Shown one piece after another: positions 26,109-33,311 of a stretch of 44,383 nucleotides of DNA. A program made the position numbers and the translations under genes. Below the pieces are notes generated by a model. It searched no databases. It saw nothing but the letters and a program-made list of their open reading frames with translations, and was not told where the DNA came from. Positions within the stretch are counted from its first letter, which is position 1. Every line of letters begins with the position of its first letter. Source of the stretch: Myxococcales bacterium (lineage in GTDB: Bacteria; Myxococcota_A; UBA9160; UBA4427); assembly GCA_022563535.1 (NCBI GenBank), contig JADFNE010000036.1:1-44383 (forward strand), written 5' to 3'.

Positions 26109-26360
26109 ATGAAGTCCGAAATTCATCCCGACTATCACACCGTCATCTTTGTGGACTCTGCCACGGGTAACGAGTGGACGAGCCGCTCCACCATGACCTC
26201 CAAAGAAACGCGAGAAGTCGACGGCGAACAGATTCCCGTGGTCAAGCTCGAAATTTCTTCGGTTAGCCATCCCTTCTGGACTGGCACCATGCGCGAGCTG
26301 GACGCGGACGGAAAGATCGATCGCTTCCGCAGGCGGTACGGCGGCAAGAAGAAGAGCTGA
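26109..26360 (+). CDS. rpmE2: Large ribosomal subunit protein bL31, type B
   Basis: An 83-residue L31 of type B: MKSEIHPDYHTVIFVD, then a middle without cysteines, SHPFWTGTMRELDADGKIDRF and a basic tail. Zinc-binding L31 (type A) has a CxxC motif that is missing here. AGGAAGAG is placed 5-9 bases before ATG 26109, so the longer open frame from 26079 is unlikely. It probably shares a transcript with rpsN 69 bases upstream. In many bacteria this pair is repressed by Zur; I see no convincing Zur box here. Confidence 0.94.
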   Translation: MKSEIHPDYHTVIFVDSATGNEWTSRSTMTSKETREVDGEQIPVVKLEISSVSHPFWTGTMRELDADGKIDRFRRRYGGKKKS

Positions 26361-26367
26361 TTGGGGG

Positions 26368-26385
26368 CGCAGGAGCATTCCTGCG
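26368..26385. terminator. Short hairpin between convergent rpmE2 and rpmB
   Basis: CGCAGGA (26368-26374) pairs with TCCTGCG (26379-26385) around GCAT. There is no U-tract on either strand, so it is at most a weak bidirectional stop between the convergent ribosomal protein genes. Confidence 0.35.
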
Positions 26386-26417
26386 TCAGGTTTGAGCGTT
26401 AGCTCGTCGATCCCGCG

Positions 26418-26699
26418 CTAGTTCCGCAGCCGCTTCATCACGCGACGCTTCAGTCGCTGACCCTCGTCGGCGAGATCTTTTTCCGCCGTCTTGATCAAAT
26501 ACGAATCGAGTCCACCCTTCTTCTGCACCGTGCGCAGAGCCCGCACCGATACGTTCAGCGAGATATCGCAGCCGAGCAGCTCCGAAGTGAACTTGACCTT
26601 CTGAATGTTGGGATGGAAGGTGCGCCGAGTCCTGCGCTTGGAGTGGGAGACATTGTTCCCGAACTGAACTTTCTTTCCGGTAAGCGCGCACTGACCCAT
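26418..26699 (-). CDS. rpmB: Large ribosomal subunit protein bL28
   Basis: Ninety-three residues: MGQCALTGKKVQFGNNVSHSK, RRTRRTFHPNIQKVKF, then VSVRALRTVQKKGGLDSYL, the normal L28 pattern. The paired cysteines of zinc-binding L28 are absent, so it is the C-minus type like its S14 and L31 neighbours. ATG 26699 is chosen because L28 starts with this motif and AGGGA lies upstream; the longer open frame to 26882 has no similarity. It is convergent with rpmE2. Confidence 0.94.
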   Translation of the reverse strand: MGQCALTGKKVQFGNNVSHSKRRTRRTFHPNIQKVKFTSELLGCDISLNVSVRALRTVQKKGGLDSYLIKTAEKDLADEGQRLKRRVMKRLRN

Positions 26700-26917
26700 G
26701 ATGGAATTCCCTTGCGGTCCTAAACGACCAGGGCTGAGTGACCTGGGCGGGGACGGTATCGGTCGAACGGCCGCGACCGCGGCCCTTGAACTCCCCGATT
26801 GGAACTCCCCGATATCAAAACAGAATTGCTGGAGAGCCCAATAGCGAGGGCAATGGATAGCGACTGGCCGGGATCTGGTCAACCGCCCGTCTCGAGCAGG
26901 TCCGAGAGGCAGGGCGA

Positions 26918-26949
26918 GGGCGCCCGGTGACCGTCACCACCGGGTGCCC
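26918..26949 (-). other. Hairpin after the PspA operon, weak terminator candidate
   Basis: On the minus strand GGGCACCCGGTG (26949-26938) pairs with CACCGGGCGCCC (26929-26918) with one A-C mismatch. It lies about 20 bases after the pspA stop codon and has no U-tract, so it may be a weak stop or a 3'-end stabiliser. Confidence 0.4.
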
Positions 26950-26968
26950 AGCAGAACAACCACCGCCG

Positions 26969-27703
26969 CTAGTGGGATACCAGAATGGCCTCTTTCCGGA
27001 CCGGCAGGATCCGCGATGCCATCTCGCTCTTGAGCTGGTCGAGTTCGCTGCGGGCCGCATCGCGCCGGGCCTGGTCGCGAAAGCCGCGCAGCTGGTCGCG
27101 CAGGTCACTGCCACCCATTTCGTAATCCAGCTCGCTCTCGGCGTCCATTCGCTCGATCTGTTCTCGCACGCCTTCGAGAGCTTCCATTTCGGCCTCGACC
27201 GAGAGTCCCTCCATGGCGGACTGCAGCCGGCGGCGGGCCTTCGCGTTGGCGAGGGTCGCGAGCATGCGGCCCTTCTCTCTCACCAGCGAGCGAATCTCTT
27301 CGCGGAAACGAACCAGATTGGCTTTGGATTCGTCAGCCTGGGTGCGCACGACGCCGAGTTCCTTTTCAGCGCGCTCGAGGTCTTCGAACAGGACCTGTTT
27401 GCGCGCGATCAGGGTCAGACACGCGTCCTCGTCACCGCGGGTGAGCGAGCGGCGGGTTTCGTCGTGCAACCGCGCAATTTCGGCCCGGCGCTCGCTGATC
27501 TCGGAGTTGAGCTTGCTTCGCATGTAGAGGATGCCCGCAACGGCATCCTTGAGTTCGCGGTACTGCTTCAGGCGCCCGCGAATGGCCTGTTCGTAGATTG
27601 CTTCGGGGCTCTCGAATTCGCGGTCGCGAACCCATACCGCAAACCAGCCCTGGATCAGACTTCGCAGTCGACTGAACATGCTCGAGGGTTTCGTTCCACT
27701 CAT
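26969..27703 (-). CDS. pspA: PspA/IM30 family protein
   Basis: PspA/IM30 proteins are peripheral membrane proteins of the ESCRT-III superfamily that form large assemblies and protect the inner membrane from proton leakage. The 244 residues start with an amphipathic N-terminal stretch (MFSRLRSLIQGWFAVW) and continue as long charged coiled coils (about residues 45-160 and 170-230), as the family does. AGGAG seven bases before ATG 27703 fixes the start, which overlaps the regulator's stop by four bases (ATGA). It is the last gene of a kinase-kinase-regulator operon. In E. coli pspA is sigma-54 dependent and controlled by an AAA+ activator; the same logic with a two-component regulator is inferred here. 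Confidence 0.85.
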   Translation of the reverse strand: MSGTKPSSMFSRLRSLIQGWFAVWVRDREFESPEAIYEQAIRGRLKQYRELKDAVAGILYMRSKLNSEISERRAEIARLHDETRRSLTRGDEDACLTLIARKQVLFEDLERAEKELGVVRTQADESKANLVRFREEIRSLVREKGRMLATLANAKARRRLQSAMEGLSVEAEMEALEGVREQIERMDAESELDYEMGGSDLRDQLRGFRDQARRDAARSELDQLKSEMASRILPVRKEAILVSH

Positions 27704-29148
27704 TGGTTGTCTCCTTTCGTTGATCGACTCTCGGGCGCGGGAGTTCGTTTTGCGGCTTGCTGTTCCGAGCGCAGATCGAGATCTCGGATTTTCTGTTGGA
27801 GGCTCTGCCGCACCATCCCGATATCTCGGGCGGTCTGGGACACGTTGCCGTCGTTCTTGCTGAGGGCACTCGCCAGAAACTCGCGCTCGAAATCGTCGAT
27901 CATTTGCTTCTTGGCTTCCGCAAAGGTGGCGTCGTCTTTCAAGCTGCTCATCCCTGCGCTCGCGTCTCTGCGAACGGGACTCGCTCCGAGCTGCAGGTCG
28001 GCCTCATCAATTTCTTCACCACTCGAGAGCACCGAGGCCTGTTCCAGAACATTGCGCAGTTCGCGGACATTGCCGGGCCAGGAGTGTTCGAGCAGCCGAG
28101 ACATCGCCAGAGGAGAAAGGGTCTTCTTGTCGCGATCCAGACGCTCGGCGACCTGGCGCAGAAAGCGATCGCATAGAGAGGGGAGATCTTCGCTGCGCTC
28201 TCGCAGCGGCGGAAGTTCGACCTGCACCACTTTGAGCCGGTAGTAGAGATCTTCTCGGAAGCGACCTTCTTTTACTTCTTCTTCGAGATTGCGATGGGTC
28301 GCTGCGACCACCCGAACGTCGACCTCGACGTTCTGGCTACCCCCGACACGTTCGAAGCTTCGTTCCTGGAGAACGCGCAACACTTTGGCTTGGGTCTCCG
28401 CTGCCATGTCCCCAATCTCGTCGAGAAAAATGGTGCCACCGTCGGCCAACTCGAAGCGCCCCTCGCGTTGCTTGTCCGCACCAGTGAATGCACCTTTTTC
28501 GTGACCGAAGAGTTCACTCTCGATGAGTTCCCGATTGATCGCGGCACAGTTGACCGCCACAAAGGGGCGATTGCGCCGCCCGCTCGTGTTGTGGATCGCC
28601 TGGGCGACGAGTTCCTTGCCCGTTCCGCTTTCGCCTCGAATCAAGACAGTGAGATCCGTCTCGGCCACCTTCTGGATCGTCTCATAGACACGCCGCATGC
28701 CGGAACTGGTGCCGATGAGGTTTTCGAAACCGAATTCGCGTTGAACGCGTTCGAGCAGCAGTCGGTGTTCGCGCTCGAGGCGATAGCGATCGAGGGCCCG
28801 GCGCACCACCACGCGGATTTCGTCGTTGTCGAACGGTTTGGGGATATAGTCCTCGGCCCCGGCCTTCATTGCATCGACAGCGATCTTTTCGGAACCGTGC
28901 GCCGTGATCATGACCACGGCAGTTTCAGCGCGCAGACCCTTGGCAAATTCGAGAACATCCATCCCACTGGCTCCGCGCCCCAGCGCCAGATCGGTCAGAA
29001 CCAGATCGAATGGTTTGGCTTCGAGGGCCGCCATGGCAACTTCGCCATTTTCTGCCAACTCGACCTCATAGCCCTCGCGGTTCAGCAACCCATTGAGGGC
29101 GACGCGAATGGCGTGTTCGTCTTCGACGACCAGGATTCGGGGTTTCAC
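27700..29148 (-). CDS. NtrC-family sigma-54 response regulator
   Basis: A 482-residue activator of sigma-54 RNA polymerase. The receiver domain (1-120) has the acidic pocket Glu9-Asp10, phosphoacceptor Asp53 (LVLTDLAL), Thr in MITAHG and Lys104 (YIPKPFD). The AAA+ domain (about 142-380) has Walker A GESGTGKE (172-179), the sigma-54-contacting GAFTGA loop (219-224) and Walker B TIFLDE (239-244). The C-terminus is a Fis-type helix-turn-helix (NVSQTARDIGMVRQSLQQKI). All catalytic and contact residues are intact. It overlaps the upstream kinase gene and the downstream pspA gene by four bases each. Likely targets are its own operon, through the sigma-54-like promoter near 31615, and perhaps the sigma-54 site at 13737; both are inference. 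Confidence 0.95.
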   Translation of the reverse strand: MKPRILVVEDEHAIRVALNGLLNREGYEVELAENGEVAMAALEAKPFDLVLTDLALGRGASGMDVLEFAKGLRAETAVVMITAHGSEKIAVDAMKAGAEDYIPKPFDNDEIRVVVRRALDRYRLEREHRLLLERVQREFGFENLIGTSSGMRRVYETIQKVAETDLTVLIRGESGTGKELVAQAIHNTSGRRNRPFVAVNCAAINRELIESELFGHEKGAFTGADKQREGRFELADGGTIFLDEIGDMAAETQAKVLRVLQERSFERVGGSQNVEVDVRVVAATHRNLEEEVKEGRFREDLYYRLKVVQVELPPLRERSEDLPSLCDRFLRQVAERLDRDKKTLSPLAMSRLLEHSWPGNVRELRNVLEQASVLSSGEEIDEADLQLGASPVRRDASAGMSSLKDDATFAEAKKQMIDDFEREFLASALSKNDGNVSQTARDIGMVRQSLQQKIRDLDLRSEQQAAKRTPAPESRSTKGDNQ

Positions 29149-30410
29149 GCGCGCCCTCCCAACGGATCGCCGTTGCCGCCGTCCATCTGTTTGGGAAAGA
29201 CCAGCACGAACTCGGCGCCCTCACCCGGTTGGCCAGCGACCTCGATACTGCCCTGGTGTGCGTCGACGAGCTTCTTGGTGATCGCGAGACCCAGCCCCGT
29301 ACCCCCGCTCTTGGAGGTGTAGAACGGTGCGAAGATCTGGTCCCGGGTCTCGGCATCGATCCCGAACCCGTTGTCGCGGATCTTGACCCACACTTCACTG
29401 CCAGCGAGGTTCTCCCCCATCGAGACTTCGATCACGGGTTCATCGACTTGGGCATCTGCTAGCGCATCAAAGGCGTTGCCCACCAGGTTGATCATCACCC
29501 GGCGCAACTTTTCGGCGTCACCCCGCATGGCACCCTCGCAGTCGAACACACGCCTGATTTCTACTTGCTCTCGTTCACCGCGCTCGCGGAACGTTTCGAG
29601 TGCCGAATCGAGAACGTCACGCATGAGGATCCGGTTCTTGCGGACCTCTTCATCTCGGCCAAAGCGCAGCAGGTGCGAGATCGAGCGCTCCACCCGCTCG
29701 AGTTCGGCCAACGCCACCTGGGCGTACTCTTCATTGTCTACGGCCTCGGGATCTTCTCGCATTTGTTGCAGAAGACTCTTGGCTGCCGTTATTGGATTGC
29801 GAATCTCGTGGGCGATGGAAGCCGAGAGGACTTCGAGGGAATGCGAATGTTCGTCTGCCAGTTTCCGGCGTTCCTGGCTGAGGTTGGCGTGGATGTGTCT
29901 ACTTACCTGATCTTCGACGAGTCGCTCACGCAGACGCGGCTCAATGGTCATCGCGAACAGCCGGCGGCCATACTTTGCGGCCCAGAAGATTGCAGCCACG
30001 AAGCCGAGCGGGGGGATCACTACCAGCAGGAGCAAAACGATCACGGCCCGCTTGCCCGCGCGGAGAAACAACTCGGCGCGATCCTCCGCAAACATTCGCG
30101 CGTCGCGGTACAGGTGTTCCTCGCGGCTCAGAAGCTTTGGGGCGTCGTCGTCGAGTGCATATCGCGAGTCGTCGTTTTCGAATTCATATTCGTCTTCGTA
30201 GTTTCGCCCGTGACGATGCTTGCGGTGGCGTTTTTGTGAACGCGTTTTTTTGCGAAGATCGCTCCACCTCGATTTCGAGTGACTCGACATCTGCGCGTCC
30301 TCCTGCAGGGAGCTGCACCCTGCGGCCTCAAGAGTATCGAGAATTGCAAGGTCATGTCGCGGTGCGTTCTTCATGAAATCGTTCACGGAATGATTCATGC
30401 AGTCGTTCAT
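29145..30410 (-). CDS. Membrane sensor histidine kinase, second of two paralogues
   Basis: A 421-residue HisKA/HATPase_c kinase. A long basic and acidic cytosolic N-terminus (RKKTRSQKRHRKHRHG, then YEDEYEFENDD) precedes one hydrophobic hairpin (about 121-147). The H-box is SASIAHEIRNPITAAKSL with phosphorylated His201; N-box LVGNAFDAL, G1 RDNGFGID, F-box FAPFYTSK and G2 GGTGLGLAI are all present. There is no sizeable periplasmic domain, so it may sense within the membrane or in the cytosol. ATG 30410 overlaps the first kinase's stop (ATGA) and is coupled to it, but ATG 30290 has a better ribosome site (GGAGG nine bases upstream) and may be the real start. It most likely phosphorylates the NtrC-type regulator encoded next. 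Confidence 0.9.
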   Translation of the reverse strand: MNDCMNHSVNDFMKNAPRHDLAILDTLEAAGCSSLQEDAQMSSHSKSRWSDLRKKTRSQKRHRKHRHGRNYEDEYEFENDDSRYALDDDAPKLLSREEHLYRDARMFAEDRAELFLRAGKRAVIVLLLLVVIPPLGFVAAIFWAAKYGRRLFAMTIEPRLRERLVEDQVSRHIHANLSQERRKLADEHSHSLEVLSASIAHEIRNPITAAKSLLQQMREDPEAVDNEEYAQVALAELERVERSISHLLRFGRDEEVRKNRILMRDVLDSALETFRERGEREQVEIRRVFDCEGAMRGDAEKLRRVMINLVGNAFDALADAQVDEPVIEVSMGENLAGSEVWVKIRDNGFGIDAETRDQIFAPFYTSKSGGTGLGLAITKKLVDAHQGSIEVAGQPGEGAEFVLVFPKQMDGGNGDPLGGRA

Positions 30411-31498
30411 ACTTGTGGCTCCCGGGCTTCGTGCGTCTTTGGGAAGGTCAGAAGAAACTCCGTTCCCGAGTCCGGGGCCGCATGGACCTGCATGCTGCCG
30501 CCATGGGATTCCACCACCTTCTTCGAGAGTGCGAGACCCAGGCCGGTCCCGTCCGCCTTGGTGCTGTAGAACGGGTCGAAGATTCTCTTTCGCACCTCGT
30601 CACTCATCCCCGGGCCATTGTCCCGGATCCGGAACCAGACTTCGGTGGCTGCTAGGTTCTCTCCAGCCATGATGACAATACACGGTGTCGGAGTCGCCGC
30701 ATCTTCGAGCGCATCGATCGCGTTGCCGACCAGGTTCACCAGCACCCGGCGAAGTTTTTCGATATCTCCGCGCATCGTGCAAGGCGCTGACACCTCCACG
30801 TCGACGCCAATACCGATCGCATCGATCCGATCTTGTACCGACGCGACCACAGATTGGATGATTTCAGGAAGCGACATCCGCTCGAAACGAAACTCTTCGT
30901 CGCGAGCGTATTTGAGCAGATGCGAGATCGAGCGTTCGACCCGGTCGAGTTCTTCCAGAGCGATCCGGGCAAATTGAACATTCTCACTCGAGCCAGGATC
31001 CTCTCCCATCTGCTGAACGAGACTCTTGGCGGCGGTCACCGGGTTGCGGATCTCGTGAGCGATGGATGCCGATAGATCTTCGAGGGAGCGGGCGTTGGCG
31101 TTCTCTGCTGCGTGCAGACGGTCGGCTCCCCGTTCGGCGTGACGATCCATTTCTTCGGCAATCCAGCGGCCGCGAAGCATGGGCGCCAGAATGGCCGCCA
31201 CGTAGTGAATCGACAGGCCGATCCCCCAGGCCAGGGCGACGATCACGGTCGCACGCACGCTGCGGGAACTCACGAGAATCAGCGTGAGGACCGAGCCGTA
31301 GGCAACGAGGTGGATGAGCCAACCGATCTTCCGATTTGCCCGGCGGCGCGCCGCCCGATAGCGGCGCTCCTCAGGCGTCAGATTGCGCTTCTTTCGCTTG
31401 AGCATCCCCTTCCAACCGGGCCGACGCGAAGGTCTGAAGTCGCGATCTCGGTGTGACTCTTCACCGCCTCCCCAGCGCCGATGCCTTCGCTGCTTCAT
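30407..31498 (-). CDS. Membrane sensor histidine kinase with 2TM domain, first of two paralogues
   Basis: A 363-residue kinase. The N-terminal 45 residues are strongly basic, followed by a two-helix membrane unit (about 58-76 and 84-106) preceded by YRAARRRANRKIGW, typical of the 2TM domain. The catalytic core repeats that of the following gene: SASIAHEIRNPVTAAKSL with His148, LVGNAIDAL, RDNGPGMS, FDPFYSTK and GTGLGLALS. ATG 31498 is chosen because GGAGGG (31506-31511) is seven bases upstream; the open frame to 31630 would begin inside a sigma-54-like promoter. It opens the four-gene operon, and its stop overlaps the second kinase's ATG. Strong similarity of the two cores points to tandem duplication with swapped membrane parts. 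Confidence 0.9.
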   Translation of the reverse strand: MKQRRHRRWGGGEESHRDRDFRPSRRPGWKGMLKRKKRNLTPEERRYRAARRRANRKIGWLIHLVAYGSVLTLILVSSRSVRATVIVALAWGIGLSIHYVAAILAPMLRGRWIAEEMDRHAERGADRLHAAENANARSLEDLSASIAHEIRNPVTAAKSLVQQMGEDPGSSENVQFARIALEELDRVERSISHLLKYARDEEFRFERMSLPEIIQSVVASVQDRIDAIGIGVDVEVSAPCTMRGDIEKLRRVLVNLVGNAIDALEDAATPTPCIVIMAGENLAATEVWFRIRDNGPGMSDEVRKRIFDPFYSTKADGTGLGLALSKKVVESHGGSMQVHAAPDSGTEFLLTFPKTHEAREPQV

Positions 31499-31606
31499 CC
31501 CCCGACCCTCCATCGACAACGCCGCATCCGCCCTCCACATTTGCGAAACGCCACCGACATCCAAACGGTGCATCTGATTCCAGCCGGTCATCATGCCCCT
31601 ACCAAA

Positions 31607-31622
31607 AGCAATCCCCATGCCG
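31607..31622 (-). promoter_or_regulatory. Sigma-54-like promoter of the kinase-kinase-regulator-pspA operon
   Basis: Read on the minus strand, CGGCATG-GGGA-TTGCT fits TGGCACG-N4-TTGCW with two mismatches, keeping GG, GC and their exact spacing, and is followed by TTT. It predicts a start near 31596, giving a 98-base leader before ATG 31498. The operon encodes its own sigma-54 activator, which fits autoregulation. Confidence 0.6.
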
Positions 31623-31755
31623 AAACCCAAACCCTCGCAAAATCAACCCCTTACCACCCCACTCCCCCCGCTCCCCCGCAGCCCCCACCCGACACCTGCA
31701 GCCCCCAACCTGCACCCAAAACCCCCGCGCGCAAGGGGGATCTCACCGCACACCA

Positions 31756-31940
31756 CCCCAGCGGCGCACGGAGACCACACCCCAACAGCCTCAATCAAAG
31801 GAATTGCGCCCAGCAGCCTGAGCGCAGGAATTGTTCCGCACAGCAGCCCAGCGGCGCACGGAGACCACAGCCCTGAGCGCAGGAATTACCGCACAGCAGC
31901 CCAGCGGCGCACGGAGACCACAGCCCTGAGCGCAGGAATT
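31756..31940. repeat. Imperfect tandem repeats, about 53 bp period
   Basis: A unit beginning CCCAGCGGCGCACGGAGACC and ending CTGAGCGCAGGAATT occurs in full at 847-887 and 900-940 of the 31-kb block (31847-31887 and 31900-31940, period 53). A split first copy has its halves at 31757-31779 and 31818-31832. Copies are near-identical, implying recent expansion. Copies abut without unique spacers, so this is not a CRISPR. Confidence 0.8.
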
Positions 31941-31957
31941 GAGCCCTGCTCAATTCC
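31935..31957. repeat. Perfect 10-bp inverted repeat closing the tandem array
   Basis: GGAATTGAGC (31935-31944), loop CCT, GCTCAATTCC (31948-31957). The left arm starts in the last repeat copy. It is a stable stem with a three-base loop, resembling a REP-type or recombination-site end. Confidence 0.75.
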
Positions 31958-31960
31958 GAA

Positions 31961-32005
31961 AAAAGGAGGGGCGCCCGGGCAACATCACCTCAGCGCCCGG
32001 GCGCC
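31961..32005 (-). terminator. Minus-strand terminator-like hairpin
   Basis: GGCGCCCGGGC (31970-31980) pairs with GCCCGGGCGCC (31995-32005) around a 14-base loop. On the minus strand the stem is followed by CCTCC and then TTTTTT (31965-31960). It would stop leftward transcripts arriving from the 32-34 kb region before the kinase operon. The five-base gap before the U-tract lowers confidence. Confidence 0.55.
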
Positions 32006-32034
32006 TCAACTGTCCTTTGTCTGGATGCGCGCGA

Positions 32035-32073
32035 GTTCTGGTCGCAGCCTCGGGGAGAGGCTGGGGGTAGAAC
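32035..32073. other. Two-tier hairpin, possible structured RNA element
   Basis: GTTCT (32035-32039) pairs with AGAAC (32069-32073) and CAGCCTC (32045-32051) pairs with GAGGCTG (32057-32063). They are separated by a symmetric 5x5 internal loop, with a five-base apical loop. The element is symmetric enough to fold on either strand. It lies 30 bases before the minus-strand terminator-like hairpin and may belong to an unrecognised RNA. Confidence 0.4.
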
Positions 32074-32609
32074 CCTTGCCGCTGACGCAGTGCTCGCCAG
32101 CCCGAGTGGCCCAAAGTCCGGCAATCGAAGACGATCGACCGAACTCCCTTCCCAGGATATGCCATTGCTCCAACCCGTCCCGAGATCTACACGATAACGT
32201 GTCAGACCAAAACTCGGTTGTCTCAATGACTACGGCCACCTGGGCCAACGATCAAAAGCGCCAAATCCAGCAACGGGTCGGACAGCAGACCCGCATCCTC
32301 AGAATACGCTCGGCTCGCTTCGAAGGTCAATCACTATCTCGCGGCGCTGCCGAAATGATAAAGTGAATCACTACGGGACCTTTTTTGTCTCGTTGCTATC
32401 ATGCCCGCAGCCGTTCTCGGTTTACGTTCAACATGCCGTTCTGATTTCTGAAGAGCATTAATTCGGGAACATAAACGCGATGTTGCACATCAGTACACGA
32501 GTTCGATGTGGAATTGGTCCAAAGCAGGGGCTGTGGTGTCGCAGCTTGCCAAGGACCCAGATTATGCGAAGTAGCATGGCGCATTGCCGAAGGAGCAGAG
32601 TAGACCTAG

Positions 32610-33152
32610 ATGAGCCAGATCAATGCCGAGCAGAGGCGCGCGCACTACCAGGCGGGACAGGCCGTCGTATGCATCACGTTGTTCGGCGCGAGAGTGATCA
32701 AAAACATCGCGATTTCGAAAAATCCGGACGACACCTCGGGTTTCGAAACCTACTCGCGGCTACCCGTCCCTCTTTCGTGTAGACCCCCCACCCATCGGCG
32801 CGGAGAAGATCGCAGACCCATCGCGGTCGAAGGAATCGTAGACGGGCACGGCGTACTCGCCTATTCGGGCTTGGCCGCGGTCTACGAATGCCTGCGGGCA
32901 GTCGGAGAATCTGAAGAGTTCGATTACCGCGACGCCGACCACGCGGCCCGCGAAGGGTTGTCCAAGCTCGCCAGCAGCATCGGCTTGGAACGTCCGAGTG
33001 ATCACTTTTACGAAGAGTACTGGAATGAAGCCCTGCGGCTGCTCGAGACCCATTGGGAGACCGTAGAGCGCGTCGCGGAAGCCCTCGTCATACACCAGAC
33101 GCTGAACGGCAATCGAGTGGACGAGTTGATCCTGGGCGATGACAATCCGTAA
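32610..33152 (+). CDS. M41 (FtsH-type) peptidase-like protein without the zinc motif
   Basis: The 180 residues resemble the protease domain of FtsH without an AAA+ module. The N-terminus AEQRRAHYQAGQAVVCITLFGARV aligns with the M41 helix AYHEAGHAVV, but HEAGH has become YQAGQ (residues 13-17): both zinc His and the catalytic Glu are replaced. The C-terminus (ALRLLETHWETVERVAEALVIHQTLNGNRVDELIL) is the familiar M41 tail. A catalytically dead scaffold or regulator is therefore likely, unless the family similarity is coincidental. The start ATG 32610 has GGAG rather far upstream. It stands alone between the non-coding region and the tRNA genes. The residue swaps are read directly; the family call is from remembered patterns. 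Confidence 0.65.
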   Translation: MSQINAEQRRAHYQAGQAVVCITLFGARVIKNIAISKNPDDTSGFETYSRLPVPLSCRPPTHRRGEDRRPIAVEGIVDGHGVLAYSGLAAVYECLRAVGESEEFDYRDADHAAREGLSKLASSIGLERPSDHFYEEYWNEALRLLETHWETVERVAEALVIHQTLNGNRVDELILGDDNP

Positions 33153-33225
33153 CGCCGAGAGCGTCATCCACGATCGCGTCACAACACCTTTACAACACCT
33201 TCACAACAGCATGATCAAAATGAGA

Positions 33226-33256
33226 AATGGCCATCGGATCGAATCCGACGGCCATT
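33226..33256 (-). terminator. Terminator of the tRNA cluster
   Basis: AATGGCCATCGGAT (33226-33239) pairs with ATCCGACGGCCATT (33243-33256) around a three-base loop. The one imperfect pair is G-U on the minus strand but A-C on the plus strand, favouring minus-strand use. The minus-strand tail TCTCATTTTG is moderately U-rich. It lies 56 bases beyond the last tRNA. Confidence 0.6.
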
Positions 33257-33311
33257 CTTGAATTGACGTCTTGATTAAACGAACTGCTCTGATCGCACAG
33301 CGGAAACTTAC

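Larger units (their letters stand above)
31623..32609. other. Non-coding region with repeats and hairpins
   Basis: Nearly 1 kb without a recognisable gene. From 31623 to about 31750 it is C-rich and G-poor; 31756-31957 holds 53-bp tandem repeats ending in a perfect hairpin; 31961-32005 is a minus-strand terminator-like hairpin; 32035-32073 is a two-tier hairpin. From 32100 to 32600 I see only short frames without similarity (for example 32006-32248 minus). ACACG-ATAA-CGTGT at 189-202 of this kilobase (32189-32202) is a small inverted repeat. Functions are unknown. Confidence 0.6.

Noticed and set aside
24372-26120. Zur box before rpsN
   Set aside because: The AT-rich GGATATTAGATAATCC upstream of rpsN is only an imperfect palindrome (5 of 7 pairs) and does not match known Zur operators.
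31756-31940. CRISPR-like array
   Set aside because: Repeats are 53-bp tandem copies without unique spacers, and no cas gene is present.
31593-32366. 257-codon open frame on the plus strand
   Set aside because: It runs through the tandem repeats and hairpins, is Pro-rich and repetitive, lacks similarity and lies opposite the kinase-operon promoter.
32480-32782. 100-codon frame overlapping the M41-like gene
   Set aside because: It is out of frame with the recognisable protein and shows no similarity or ribosome site.
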